From Zeus faber (lineage: Eukaryota; Chordata; Actinopteri; Zeiformes; Zeidae), in contig OY482861.1 in assembly GCA_960531495.1 (NCBI GenBank), positions 6,090,839 through 6,154,838 of the forward strand: a DNA stretch of 64,000 bases, written 5' to 3'. How positions within the stretch are numbered: position 1 is the first letter of the stretch; every line of letters begins with the position of its first letter. Below are positions 46,021 to 63,075 of this stretch, one piece after another. A program made the position numbers and the translations under genes. The notes below the pieces were generated by a model that was given only the letters and a program-made list of their open reading frames with translations, was not told where the DNA came from and did no database searches.

Positions 46021-47872
46021 GCCAGAACAGATACATATGTCGTCCAGAGATCCAGACTTTTTACTGGCCCAGGTCTGGACTTTCTTGATCAAGACAATAT
46101 GGTTTCCTTCTGTTCATATGCCATTGTAAAACATGTTTTATTTTCAAGATTTGTGCACTCATTTATAAAGACAATCCCTCTGATCGTATGCGGAGCTCTG
46201 AGCCACGGCAGACACGAGAAACAGGACAGAGGGGGAGGGTGGGCCCTAGTAAGAGATGTGATTGGTCCAGCCCAGTATCAGTATAGAAAATGAACCAATG
46301 GGCTGCTGTCCATGCTTTATGGGCCAGCCGTTGAACAATTTTTTAAAATTATTATTTTTATTATTTTTTGTTAAAAATTATATCAGCCATAAGGATCAGT
46401 GATTTACATATTCCATGTTTCCAATGCATTGTTCATGTTTTGATATGCAACTTGCTGTGCATAACTTGCAATACTACTATCTCGATGCCATAAACACAAA
46501 AAAGACCTCTAGATAACTCTGTGGGATAGGCTTGAATGTGATCAAATGAGACTCCCTGGAAAGAGATGATGGCACCTTCCTGAATAAATATGAGGGGAAG
46601 CAGCTGTTACAATTTATCTTCCATAGATGGAAGGACATTCTTTTGCAGACATAGTCAGGATTCCAAACTCTTCTAAATGTAATGCAGGAGTGGGATGTTC
46701 CGCATTGTATGGGAGAAAAAAAAACATTGTATAAGATGGCAGAATGAAAAATTAAATTACAAACCACTTTTCTAGAATATATACTGTATATATGATTTTT
46801 TTTTTTTTTCAGAGAGGAGGAACTGCTCAGGCGACAAAAGCAAAACATGAAACTGTAACAAAACAAACAAAAAGAAGTTCCACTCCGGGCAATTGGAGTG
46901 GAAAAATGTAAAAAATAGGGTGTGGTAAAACATACAGCTAAATCCTGACTTTTCCCCACCGTTGAATGCCTGAATGTTGTTAAAACAAAATATTGCCAAC
47001 ACCAACACTAAAACGAGACAAATATAAAATATAAAACTTTGATCTACTATTGGTCGAAAGTTTGGATGGGCATAGGATACTTTTTCTCTCTTGGATAATG
47101 TGTGACAACTTCAAAAGTAATGATAGACTGACAACCAGCTGATATATGGTGCTTTTTCCATACTGCATGTCAAATTAGGCCATATTCTACTCGCTGCACA
47201 CCAAAAATGACACCTGACACAAAATGACACAAGAAACCGGTCTAACCTACAGTATTTGACTGCATGTATCAGTGAAAGAATGAGCTCTTCATCAAAATGT
47301 ATAGTTTTAATGTGTTTCAAAGTGATACTTTTGTCCGCTAGGAGTTAAAGAGGAACAAAAATGAAGTAAAAGACAGCCATTAACTTAAGTTATGTTGAAG
47401 TTTCATCACTGATGGGAAATTACAATTTGGGACTACTTGATGAATTAGCGTAATTAATTACCGTAATCCACCAGAGAGATTAAGAGATATATTGCCTTGG
47501 AGTAGAGTGCTAAATGGACAACTGACGCAGCCACCCTGAGGCCTTGCCTGAGGAAACAATTAAGGAACTGTTGCAACATTTCCTATATAGTCATGTGTAT
47601 AATTTTTGTTTAATTAAGACTGTGGATCAGAAGAACTAGTGGTGGTTTAATTCGCTTCACATGAATGTCCATGCACAGAGATGACCATGAAGACGAATCA
47701 TTTGCTGCTCTGTCAATTTCCCCTGCCTGATGACTCTCCAGTTCTTGGAAGTCTATCTGTGTTGGCTGGCTTTATTTGAAATGCTGCCCCATCAGTGGAT
47801 GTGATAGCGATTTGTATTGAATCTCTTATTTCTATAAGAGATTAAAGGAATCTTTAATATATACATTTTCAA
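46021..47872. other. Gene-free stretch
   Basis: AT-rich. A 160-residue minus frame at 46477-46959 has no domain and a low-complexity Phe/Ser composition. Confidence 0.4.
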
Positions 47873-48775
47873 GGATTCAAGAGGTTTATTCGTCATATAC
47901 ATATACATACTTTCATACATATATGCAGTGAAATGTAATGCAACGCACCCGGTGATAACACACAATATGTCCTAGGAAAAATGTATTTCTAATAGACCAA
48001 CTAACTGACTCCTTAAAAGTAATACAGTAAGTCGAATACTTAAAGAATAAAATAAAAATATATAGAATAAAATAAAATACAATAAAATAAAATGAGATAG
48101 AATGGAATAGATAGAGGAAATATGCTTATGTATATGGAATAGGCAATAATCTATATACAGATATGTGCATTAAAGTGGCATGTGAATAAAGTGAGGTAGT
48201 GCTTGGGAACAGTACGGGGCAGCAATACGGCATCACGACCAACCCTGAACAGTGACACAGTATGCGGTACAGTATGCTACATAATGTACAGTAGGTAGTG
48301 GAGCCTATGTGTGTGGCTCAGTGAGGACCCCTGGTGAGGTCAGCATTGACAGTTCTAATGGCTTGCGGGAAAAAACTCAGTCTCAGTCTCTCTGTTCTCG
48401 CTGTGTGACTGTGGAGGCGCTTGCCTGACCGCAGGAGCTGGAACAGTCCGTTGTTGGGGTGATGAGGATCCTTCAGATCCTACGGGCTCTGCTACTACAC
48501 CTCCTGGTGTATAACTCCTGCAAGGGGGGGAGGGTAGTTCCAGTGGTACGTTCAGCTGAACGCACCACCCTCTGCAGGACCTGCCTGTCCTGGGCAGTAC
48601 AGTTCCCAAACCAGGCAGTGGTGTTGCCTGTCAGGATGCTCTCCACCGCTCCAGAGTAGAAGGACTTAAGGATCCTCACCGAGACCCGGAATTTCCTCAG
48701 CTGCCTGAGGTGATAAAGATGCTGCCTCGCCTTTCTCACCAGAGTGTCTGTGTCATGCCATCATGTCAATTTTGT
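47873..48775 (-). pseudogene. 5'-truncated LINE (L2/Rex1-like), C-terminus and 3' UTR
   Basis: The minus strand reads ARQHLYHLRQLRKFRVSVRI, then FYSGAVESILTGNTTAWFGN, LQRVVRSAERTTGTTLPPLQ and ELYTRRC. This is the C-terminal region of a CR1/L2-type ORF2. A stop follows, then a degraded end and an A-rich 3' UTR that finishes with AATAAACCTCTTGAATCC near 47873. Only about the last 130 codons are present. Confidence 0.85.
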
Positions 48776-48944
48776 CACGCCTCACCTTTGAAAGTTGTGG
48801 CATAAAATGTAATTCTCTCTAGATTCCTGGTTTTTTTCCGTGTTTTGCCATGCTCTGCTGCTCTTTCTACTAAGGATTCATAAAGCGGCGCAATGGTGCT
48901 ACGCATGCGCAGAGCCTTTACAGTCAGTCTTGTCTAATCTTGCC

Positions 48945-48945
48945 A

Positions 48946-49016
<71 letters not shown>

Positions 49017-49023
49017 ACACACA
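48945..49023. repeat. (CA)n microsatellite
   Basis: A CA tract with one TCAC interruption. Confidence 0.96.
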
Positions 49024-49330
49024 TCCTGTCATCTCCTGCTGCTCATCTTCCACTTTGTAGCCTGAAGGCACTTTAAGTTTGAGTCAGACCTGTACCTTTT
49101 TCCCTGAATTTCAGGGTGCCTCGCTTTTGAATAAGGGGCAGAATGAGCTCATTCCAACCACGTCAGCATGTAGAGTAAGGACGCTGTAGATGACGCACCA
49201 AGGTGCAAGTGTTGCTCTGCTCTGATGAATATCGATATCGGTGTCAGTAGCCGGGACCCCAAAGTCAACTGCCCTACTTCCTCTCACAAATCAGTCGTCA
49301 CATGATTCAATGTGCTTCCTGTGTGATTAT

Positions 49331-49502
49331 GAAAGAAAGAAAGAAAGAAAGAAACGCTCTCTCAAAAAAGAAAGAAAGAGAGAGAGAAAGAAAGAAATAA
49401 AGAAGAAAACGAAGGAAGAAAGAAAGAAATGCTCTCTGGGGTCAGCTCAAAAAAGAAAGAAAGAAAGAAAGAAAGACAGAAAGAAAGAAAGAAAGAAAGA
49501 AA
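49331..49502. repeat. (GAAA)n purine tract
   Basis: Almost all-purine GAAA repeats in three blocks, interrupted by two CGCTCTCT/TGCTCTCT-type pyrimidine breaks. Long homopurine tracts can form triplex DNA. The Lys-Glu-Arg ORF is an artefact. Confidence 0.95.
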
Positions 49503-50318
49503 TATAGAGTACTGACATGGAGAGAAGATGGGTGGCAGACTCCAGCAGCAGTCCAGTGGTGATCACCATGGTGCTCCTCAGACTTGTGTTTCTCTCCATC
49601 CATCCAAGAACCAGGGTGATGGATAGAAGTGTCCCTCCAATTGGATGGAAGGTCAGCGGGGGTCACGCCAGCGATGGAGACATCTCACTGCCGGGCTGAG
49701 CGTGACTTTTTTAATTAACCTCAATGGGGGAGATTAGTCCATTCCTTTTCGAAGAGATCACCCCTGCAAAGTCCCTTCCCACCTGACCCCTGCACCTCCA
49801 CACTCCACCTTCCTTACCTCCTCTTTCCTGCCATTTGCTCTGCAGCGCAGCCACCAGGGAGGCTTTTGACATTTTTTGGGGTCTTTTATTTGTTTTTGTT
49901 TTCATTTTTTCCTCTCAAACCGTCGTTTCTTTGATTGCACTTCAATGCGATGCAACTTCACTGCATTTACAAGAACCAATTACAGCTTCTTCTTTCTTCA
50001 GGATTGTCTGCCTTCGTCTCCGCTTTTATTGTGTCCTCATTAGGTAAAATCGGACGAGAAACATAAACAAAAAATTATAAAAACAATAATAATAACTGTG
50101 TATAATATAATTGTAAAGTTGGGTATAAATTCCTGTTTATGTGGTTTTTTTATCAAGGAAGGTGTCCACCGTAGTGGGTTATTGGCTGAGAAGTTGTTCC
50201 GGGGCGGGGTGAAAGAGGTTCAGTGATAGGTTGCTAAATTGTGTGACAGAACGACTGACAGATGCATGGCATGTTTAATGGAGAACCATCTGATGAGAAG
50301 TACAAGTGCAGGGCAGAA
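49503..50318. other. Gene-free stretch
   Basis: A 60-residue + frame starts at ATG 49517, with no recognised domain and no splice context. Nothing else was recognised. Confidence 0.35.
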
Positions 50319-50536
50319 GGCCAGCGGGTTAGCCACACTGTTCAATTGTTTTACCAGCAACACCTCAACCCCAGGATAGATGTTGCTTGCTGCGGCGAGG
50401 GAATAAATCAGGGCTCCGTTGAGCTATCAGACACTAACATCCCCTCCTCCCCGTTCTTCCTCCATCCACCTAGCTACCCCGCAACGCTACATTGGTTTCA
50501 GAAATGTTGGATTTACCCTGAATCTCCGGCGGCTGG

Positions 50537-51400
50537 ATGGCAATTATGGATGAGAGTGGACTGATAACGCCACCGCCATCGGAAAGAACAAAAGTGAGTG
50601 AGGTTCGTTCGAGTCAAACCCGGGAGGAAATGGTGCGTTCAAGTCAGGCAGATGTCCATCAGAGCAAGGTGGGGAGGGGTCATTTGTTTACTAAGAAGAG
50701 AGTTCAGCCTGTGTATGCACACCTGAAATGGAGAGGGGGATTCTTAGGCTAAAGGTGAGCTATGCTGAGAAGTCTGAATAGCATAGCAGCTCTGTTAACC
50801 AAAGATGTGATCCTTTTTTACCAAGCAACCCTTGCTACAGGATGTTGACAACGTTTTACTTCTGGGTCAAAATAGCCCTGCCCCATCTCAGGTATAACCA
50901 GCTAGCTTGTATACTAAATGTGCTAAGATAATACAGCCTGATTTTGATAGCCCATTGGCTGAGGAAGCTAGGCTTACAGTAAGGAAGTGGGGGTAACAGA
51001 GTTGTACCATCTGTACTTACACCACTGGATGGCACTACTGATTGGGAGATATACTGGACACAATTTCTGCTAATAGCCAGAGCCAACCAGTGGGACAAGA
51101 CTGCCGTCCAGTTGGCTGCGGCTCTAGAGAGGGGGGCTAGAAGGGTTCTGTTAGACCTTTCAGAGTTGGACATGACTGATCCCCAAGCTATAGCATGGGC
51201 CATAGAAAGACAATTTGGTGATCTAACCACTGTCAGGCGACTCTTTAACAAGAGAACACGCAAGAAGGAGAAAAGCTGGGGGTCTATGCAGCTGAAAAAC
51301 CCTAAAGCATTCCCAGAGTTCAGTGAGGAGCACAGGTTCATCCTTACAAAGCGAGCTTTCATCACTGGGCTTGCCAATGCCTGACAAACTGCAGGAGCAG
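50537..51400 (+). pseudogene. Gag of the third Gypsy element
   Basis: A leader frame starts ATGGCAATTATGGATGAG (50537). The capsid region is best at 51080-51384, with LAAALERGARRVLLDLSELD, then AWAIERQFGDLTTVRRLFNK and HRFILTKRAFITGLANA. This is the usual pattern of a fish Gypsy capsid. Several frameshifts lie between the two parts, and no zinc knuckle was identified. Confidence 0.65.
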
Positions 51401-51719
51401 GTCTGATGTAGCAATCCCTTATTCACTAAGGGGATAAAGTGTTGCTAGGGGCACTGGAGAGTGCACAGAAGGTGGAGCAGATCTTTACAGAGAGTTGGAA
51501 TTCAAGACCCCCAACGCTCCCATTCCCATCCATGACGGGATACCGCTAGACCCCCTAGACCAAAACACTACAGATGTTGCCAGAGGGGCCACATTCAGTA
51601 CCACTGCCCTGAACTCACCAATCCTATGCCACCTGCCCAATGCCATCCATAGGGAAACAGGGTGGGGAGCGGAGGTGAGGAAGGTTACTCCACACCTGGC
51701 CATGCACCTTCCATGCAGT

Positions 51720-52450
51720 CACCCGCCATGAATAACTGTGTTGTGGTAGTGGGTTCTGGGGTCCCCAATCGGGACCTAAAGTGTCACGGCTACTGTCCCT
51801 GATTAATGGCAAGTTAGTATGTACACTTGTTGACTCTGGTTCTACAGTGACAGCCATACGCCAAGACATATTTCCTGTAGGACCTCCAGTGGTGCTGTAC
51901 AGCATGGCCCCTCATCACAGTGACCGGAGATAGAACTGCCATGCTGGGCCATTACACAGTCAACATCCAGTGGGGTGAGCAGACTTTCCCGAATTCTGTG
52001 TGGTTAGCTGAAATTCATGAGGAGTGCCTGCTGGGTTTTGACTTGGTGAAGGAAACCAATGCTGTGTTGAATGTGGCATCTACATGACATTCATGGAGGG
52101 TCCCCCACTACCCCTGATATGTTATGATGACCTGTCTGGATCAGTCCAGGCACCCAGAATATCAGACAGACCACTGCCGGATGCCGACGCCACAGCAACT
52201 CTGGCAGAGCTGTGCCCAGAGCTCCCTGAGTTTCCAAAAGAGCGTGTTGTTCAACGTGAACCATCAGATAGACTCTCCTCTCAGGTTCCACAAGCCTTCT
52301 CTGTTGAGACAGAAACCTACTCACAGGAACCGACAGCTCTTCCATGTGTGGAAATTGTTCAGGACAGAGACCAATCAGGTTTGATACCCTTGTCTACAGG
52401 TGCAGTCACCTCACAGGGACATCTACATCTACGAACTTGCAACCAACAAT
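51720..52450 (+). pseudogene. Retroviral-type aspartic protease and linker of the third element
   Basis: Around the active site the + strand reads VCTLVDSGSTVTAIRQDIFP. Asp-Ser-Gly is at 51832-51840, and the usual DTG/DSG triad is intact. After a frameshift, the stretch TVNIQWGEQTFPNSVWLAEI and CLLGFDLVKET (to 52060) provides the rest of a pepsin-like half-domain. Pro/Glu-rich linker follows to 52450. RT does not follow. Confidence 0.7.
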
Positions 52451-52559
52451 GCAGCTGTGAGTGGTAGTGTCACATGTGGTATTTCACAAACGAAAGTTTA
52501 TGACCAATACGTAAAAGGGACTCACTTCAACACATAAGACTTACTGTGTGTCTATGACC

Positions 52560-52800
52560 GAAACAGACCAAGGGGAGGTTACCAAACCTGCAGAGTAACT
52601 GGATCGAGCCCTGCCCGGTCTTGGAACGGGTGGGGGAGGCGGTTTATAGGATGAAGCTGGCAGGATGTGGATGAGTAGTGGTGATACACCACGACTGCTT
52701 ACCACCCTACCAAGGAATGAGCCAGCCAAACTATATTCAGGATCGTCGGTCACCGCCGGCTGCTCGCACACGTCCTGCAGAGGGGGCCCTTCCCCACAGC
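52560..52800 (+). pseudogene. Integrase C-terminal tail of the third element
   Basis: The frame RGRLPNLQSNWIEPCPVLER, then VGEAVYRMKLAG and HHDCLPPYQG, matches the chromodomain-like C-terminus of Gypsy integrases. It is joined to the linker after a large deletion. Confidence 0.65.
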
Positions 52801-53057
52801 ACATTCCAAGGGGACCACGGCATTCTTCTGGCTAACAGCAGATGGACATTCAACACAGGATTTTGGAGAAGGTAAGGTGAGGGGGACCCCTTGGCTAGCG
52901 GTTAGCCATCCTGTTCAACACTTTTACCGCGAACAACTCAATCCCAGGTTAGCTGTTGCTGCGGCAAGGAAATAAATCTGGGCTCTTTTGAGCTATCAAA
53001 CAGTAACATCGCCTCCTTGCCGTTCTTTCTCCATCCGCTTATCTACCCAACGCTACA

Positions 53058-54364
53058 AAATATTAAATTTTTGTGATACTCAATATACAAGGGACACACA
53101 ACTCTTCAGGGGAATGACTCCCGCCCTGAGCAATGCCCCAGAATGAACAGATCAAACGCTGTCTCTTCCAACTCCCTTTCTCTTTAATTTTTCCTCCCAT
53201 TTCTCTATTTTTGGTCGCCTCCTTTCATGTAGGAAACAGTGGCTTAAGTGGCTCTATTGGAGCTTTCTGGTGGGCTCTCAAATGAATCCTATGTGTGAAT
53301 TGGGAAAATAAATTGGTTAGTTCTGAGGCTGTGACTCATGTGGCGCCCCCTGCTGTCAAGTCTATGATATGCATGGTTTTGATGGTAGAAGAAACGCAAA
53401 AAGCAATGCCAGGGGCAGGGGGTCTCAGGGTTTTGAGAAAAGAGGAATGGGTATGAGTCACACAAGCATTTACAATTTATTTTTAGTAGATCTGACTTTC
53501 AGAGACTAAATGACCGCCCTGAATGATATTTATTCACAACTGTAGGAGAAAAAGACGTATAGATCCACATCGCCACCTAGTGGACTATTTGGAGCTCAGC
53601 ATTTAAAAGCCTCTGATCTGATATTCTATCAGTCCAGTCATCAATTGTACTGTTACAATTAAACCTCTCAATTTGGCCTGATCTTCACCTGATTTCTATG
53701 TTATTGTCCAAGCCAAATTCATATTTGTTCACAATGTACGATTATCCATATTGGATGGCCACATGGCCCAAACATGGCAATATTTCTTAAATTTTAAAGG
53801 TAACAGCAGTTCTTAGTCTGCAATCAATGATTGGTTAGTTCAGTGTTTATAAATTCTCATATCAATCTCATAACCAATATCATATCATACTATTGTTAAA
53901 TATAGTTTAGACCAAACTGTCTATACTTTATAGATAATTGTGAATATATTATAAAAAAAGTCGATTTAAATATGGCTATGCACGTATTTATTTATTTTGT
54001 ACATATATTTTTACTCAATGTTCCTAAACGCATATGTATCATACCAGCATAGTACTAGCATTGCATATTATTGCCGTGCACATCCTCTGCCCTATTTGTA
54101 CTTACTCCCTGTAAACTTCTGTTTATATAGACTTGTAGATACAGTACAGTAAAGTGTTTGCTTATCTAATCTTATCTGACCTCGGGGGCCCCGTCAAATG
54201 AGGAAAAACTAGGCCTATTTCTCTTCAATCTGCCAAATGCACATATGTAATGCTGCGCATATGTGCTGGGGGATTTGACCAATGAACCAAATTGCATTTC
54301 TAATTTTAATTTTATATTGATTATGGAAAAAATATTTCTACATCAATGTGTGCGTGTGTATGTG

Positions 54365-54375
<11 letters not shown>
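53058..54375. other. Gene-free stretch upstream of CUTA
   Basis: Two CTCF-like words, GGCGCCCCCTGCTGTC (53342-53357) and CGCCACCTAGTGG (53571-53583), are the only notable features. No coding evidence. Confidence 0.4.

Positions 54376-54414
<39 letters not shown>
54376..54414. repeat. (TA)n-(TG)n microsatellite
   Basis: A TATATATA run leads into a short TG tract, just upstream of the CpG island. Confidence 0.93.
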
Positions 54415-54415
<1 letters not shown>

Positions 54416-54469
54416 CGGTTAGGTTAGGAACCGGTCTTCTGTGATATTCCCCCCCCTAGCTGTTCTACG

Positions 54470-54881
54470 ACCTGCTTCTAATTTCAAAAAGAGTTGGAGA
54501 GATTTCACAGAGCACGTTCGTACTGTCAGCCGCCTCCAGTCGAGCGCTCCTGCTCGTGCGACGTGAAAGCCGATTATGACCCGCGCCTCGGGGGCAGGGC
54601 GGCAGGTAAGAGCCGACCCTTGATTGGACGACGGCGTCCGAGCGACATCCCGTCCGACCAATGGGAGGCGTCGTGGCGTCTCGTCGCGGTTGCCCGCCCG
54701 ACGCACCAGTCACGTCAGTGCTCCGCGCTCTTCGTTGTTCCGAGCGAACCTCCCCCCCCCCCCCCCCCCCCCCGCACCGAACAGGTAATGGATGAGCGCT
54801 CGGGTGGAAGTGAATACAGATAAAACCGCGAAGAATCGTGACTAACTCTCACCAGTAAGTTGAGACGGCTGGACTGTGGGA
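54470..54881 (+). promoter_or_regulatory. CUTA: CpG-rich promoter of CUTA
   Basis: This 400-bp segment has abundant CG dinucleotides, unlike the rest of the window. It has an inverted CCAAT box (ATTGG, 54623-54627), a direct CCAAT box (54658-54662) and a CRE-like TCACGTCA (54710-54717). A poly-C run of about 22 lies near 54752-54773. It ends just before the first coding exon. The TATAAA at 54912-54917 lies inside the coding exon, so I do not read it as a TATA box. The gene is probably broadly expressed from a TATA-less CpG promoter. Confidence 0.7.
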
Positions 54882-54902
54882 ATGTCATGTGTGGCCGGCA
54901 GG

Positions 54903-60437
<5,535 letters not shown>

Positions 60438-60660
60438 CACATCATGAGCCTGAAGCCAGCGACCACTGCCACTCAAACAAGCACAATACTGTGGCTTCAA
60501 CGCTTTGGATCATTGAAAAGGCTGGTCATCCGCTCAGCAGTACGTCAGTAGATAACATCATCTACTTACCAGTAAGCAGGGGTGGACTGGTAATCTGGGA
60601 TACCGGACATTTTACTCGTGGGTCGGTGCACCTTGGGGCCAATATAATTTTTAATAAAAA
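60438..60660 (+). other. CUTA: Likely CUTA 3' UTR
   Basis: The first AATAAA after the stop is at 60653-60658. A hAT-like repeat (60577-60645, CAGGGGTGGACTGG) lies between, so the UTR may include repeat sequence, or another poly-A site may be used. Confidence 0.4.
60577..60650. mobile_element. hAT-like terminal fragment
   Basis: CAGGGGTGGACTGGTAATCT and GGGATACCGGACATTTTAC resemble the terminal region of a common fish hAT-type non-autonomous element. No other end was found. Confidence 0.4.
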
Positions 60661-61160
60661 TTTAAAAAATTATAGTCGACGATGATCTACTACCTACTGT
60701 GAACCTGAGTAGCCCTCAACTCTACACTGCATTTAAGGTTTGGACTCTGAAGATTCACATTGCTGGAGCTTATTTGGTGAACAAGTCCTTCGACTTTAAA
60801 TAATGACTGTACTTGGTTATTTATGTATTTATTTGTTTTAGAACAACTGTACTCTTAACTCTTTTTAGTAGGTGGCCTGACCAAACAGACCAACTCACTT
60901 GTTCCATGCACCCAAATCTGCCACATAATATTTTTCTCTTTCAAATGCTTTATAAGAAATATATACGAATACATTTCTGTTTCTAGAGTAAGATGTGAGC
61001 TCAAGATATTTTTTTAAATGAAAGTAAGTGACTGAGACTTTTCAAAAAGAAACAAAATACATTTGCCAATTTCTTAATTGCAATGTATAAATACATGCAT
61101 TTAAAATGATATTGGTATTTTATTGTTTTGATGATATGCACTATGTACGCTTTATGAAGG
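60660..61160. other. Gene-free stretch
   Basis: Nothing recognised. Confidence 0.4.
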
Positions 61161-61245
61161 GATAGATAGATGGATACATGCATACATACATACATACATA
61201 GACACTTTATTCATCCTTTGAGGGAAATTAAAATTACACTACAGT
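61161..61245 (-). mobile_element. LINE 3' end with GATA/CATA repeats
   Basis: GATAGATAGATGGATACATG and (CATA)n are followed by GACACTTTATTCATCCTTTG and AGGGAAATTAAAATTAC, the reverse complement of a widespread fish LINE 3' end. No coding part remains. Confidence 0.55.
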
Positions 61246-62070
61246 AGGTGAAATTTCATGGAAATGTAGAAATCAACATCAAGCAAATGACACAGCTATC
61301 CATGTGACTCAGGGAGACCCCTTTTTTCCATTAGATGGTGGGATGTGCAACGTAAACTTGAAAAGGAAATGTAAAACGCTATTTCAGTTGAAACTCAACC
61401 CTGAGATTTATGAAACATTATTCTATGATAGATTGCTCTACCAAAAGTGGATCATCTGTACCCAGCTGCTAAATGAAACCAGTAAGTTAGACCGATAAAT
61501 CAGTATTACCATAAAGAAAAGGAAAAGAGGGCTGGCACAGGACTGGTGTGACATTCATGATTTTGCCTGATAAATATTTTATAACAATACTTTTCATATT
61601 TCTGTGAAGGCTAACCCCTTTGTCATTTGACCTCCTTTTTTTTTCTTCCGCTCTTTTTTTTTTTTTTAATCTTATTGCTTTTGGGTTTTTATTAAATGTT
61701 AGTCTGCTTTTTGTGATGAAATTCTGCTGATCTATCTATCAAATCCCAATTCCATTCAGTGGACAAATGCACTACATGGCTTCCGTATTTGCTTAGCGTA
61801 CTAAAACATAAAATGAGGGCTTGGTCCGCGCGCCGGAACAATAGAAGTGCAGATACCGTTAAGTCGGGTGTTGTGTCTGTAGAGCCCCCATGATCCTGCT
61901 TGCGGAACAAAATATCAAGGCTACAGTACACCCAGTCTATTGAGCTGGGTTGTGTGTTACCCCTTTTCCACCAAGGCATTTTGAGGGCCGGTACCCAATC
62001 TGGAACCCTGTGAGAGCTTACTCATGTGTGTGTAAATTTGAACTTATATTTCTGCTCAGATGCGTATGCG
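61246..62070. other. Gene-free stretch
   Basis: Poly-T runs lie near 61637 and 61656. A 64-residue + frame (61304-61498) has no known domain, although its composition is not repetitive. No splice support was found. Confidence 0.35.
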
Positions 62071-62082
62071 TGCGCGTGTGTG

Positions 62083-62132
<50 letters not shown>
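62083..62132. repeat. (CA)n microsatellite
   Basis: A pure CA tract preceded by TGTGTATATACA. Confidence 0.96.
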
Positions 62133-62138
<6 letters not shown>

Positions 62139-62259
62139 GATATTTAGCTTTTGGGTGAAATTTATGGAAAATGTAAAAAGTTCACGCTACAGTGATACTA
62201 TATCATGAAAGTAGGGCATTTAAGTAGAAGTATGCAATGGTGATTTCCTCATCTCAAAC

Positions 62260-62525
62260 AATTTATTGAAACAAAAGCCAACAACAGTGGTGGGTATACC
62301 ACAACAAAAAATGTCAATGTCTCAATAACTTGTCATGTGCCCTTGAGCATGAAGTAACGCTTGACAACCACGTCTCATGCTGTTCACAAGTCGACTTATT
62401 GTCTGCTGAGGCCTGGCCCCCCACTCTTCTTGAAGGGCGGCCCTCAGGTCACTGAGGTTCTGGGAGTTACAAGCCTCTGCACGGCGACTCAGCTGATCCC
62501 ATAGGTTATGTGTGTATATATACAC
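62260..62525 (-). pseudogene. Tc1/mariner transposase C-terminal fragment
   Basis: The minus strand reads NLWDQLSRRAEACNSQNLSD, then LRAALQEEWGARPQQTISRL and VNSMRRGCQALLHAQGHMTS, ending at a stop. This is the conserved end of Tc1-type transposases (QNL--L, EEW, LV-SM-RRC, A-GG-T-Y). A 3' UTR with CAATAAATTGTTTGAGATG follows to about 62260. The catalytic DDE core and both inverted repeats are absent. Confidence 0.85.
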
Positions 62526-62547
62526 ACATATACTCAGCATTCTGTAT

Positions 62548-62612
62548 ATAATATATATATATATATATATAATATATTTATATTACGTGTGTGTGTGTGT
62601 GTGTGTGTGTTA
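62548..62612. repeat. (AT)n and (GT)n microsatellites
   Basis: An AT run at 62548-62570 is followed by a GT tract at 62587-62610. Confidence 0.92.
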
Positions 62613-62769
62613 TGTTAAACAATCTTAATTGATTTGAGTTGAAGAAAACTGAAATTTATTTTGTAGTGCGATTGAAAGTCCACTGGGTGGTGGTATTTCA
62701 ATACAAATAGTTAATGTAAACGCTAAAACGGTAGATTGAAGTTTTAAGGTATCACAGATACCAAGGAGA

Positions 62770-63075
62770 TTTAGCAAATAATAATAACAATAATAATATT
62801 TATTATTGTTATTATTGTGATTCATAATAATATTAAGAATAATATATTAAAATTAATAATTATTATAATATATTGTTATAATATATCTAGGTATGATAAT
62901 AATAATAATAATGATAATAATAATAATAATAATAATATGACACTATTATTATTATTATTATTATTTTATTATTGCATTTGTTACACCTTTAGTTAATTTT
63001 AGTTTTAATGCCTGCGCCAAATCCAGTAATAAAAATATATTTTTTATTGCTATTATTATTATTTTTTTTTTTATT
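62770..63075. repeat. AAT/ATT-rich low-complexity tract
   Basis: Alternating blocks of (AAT)n, (ATT)n and TTATAATA, capable of self-pairing. Confidence 0.85.

Larger units (their letters stand above)
50319..53057 (+). mobile_element. Third Gypsy-type LTR element, pol mostly deleted
   Basis: LTRs at 50319-50491 and 52893-53057 share GGTTAGCC, CTGTTCAA, AACTCAATCCCAGG-like, GGGCTC and ...CGCTACA ends. Directly after the 5' LTR, TGGTTTCAGAAATGTTGG (50493-50510) resembles the tRNA-Leu-type primer-binding site. Gag, protease and the integrase tail are recognisable. RT, RNase H and the integrase core are missing. Confidence 0.75.

Noticed and set aside
46477..46959. 160-residue minus ORF
   Set aside because: Low-complexity composition, AT-rich DNA, no recognised motif and no splice sites of note.
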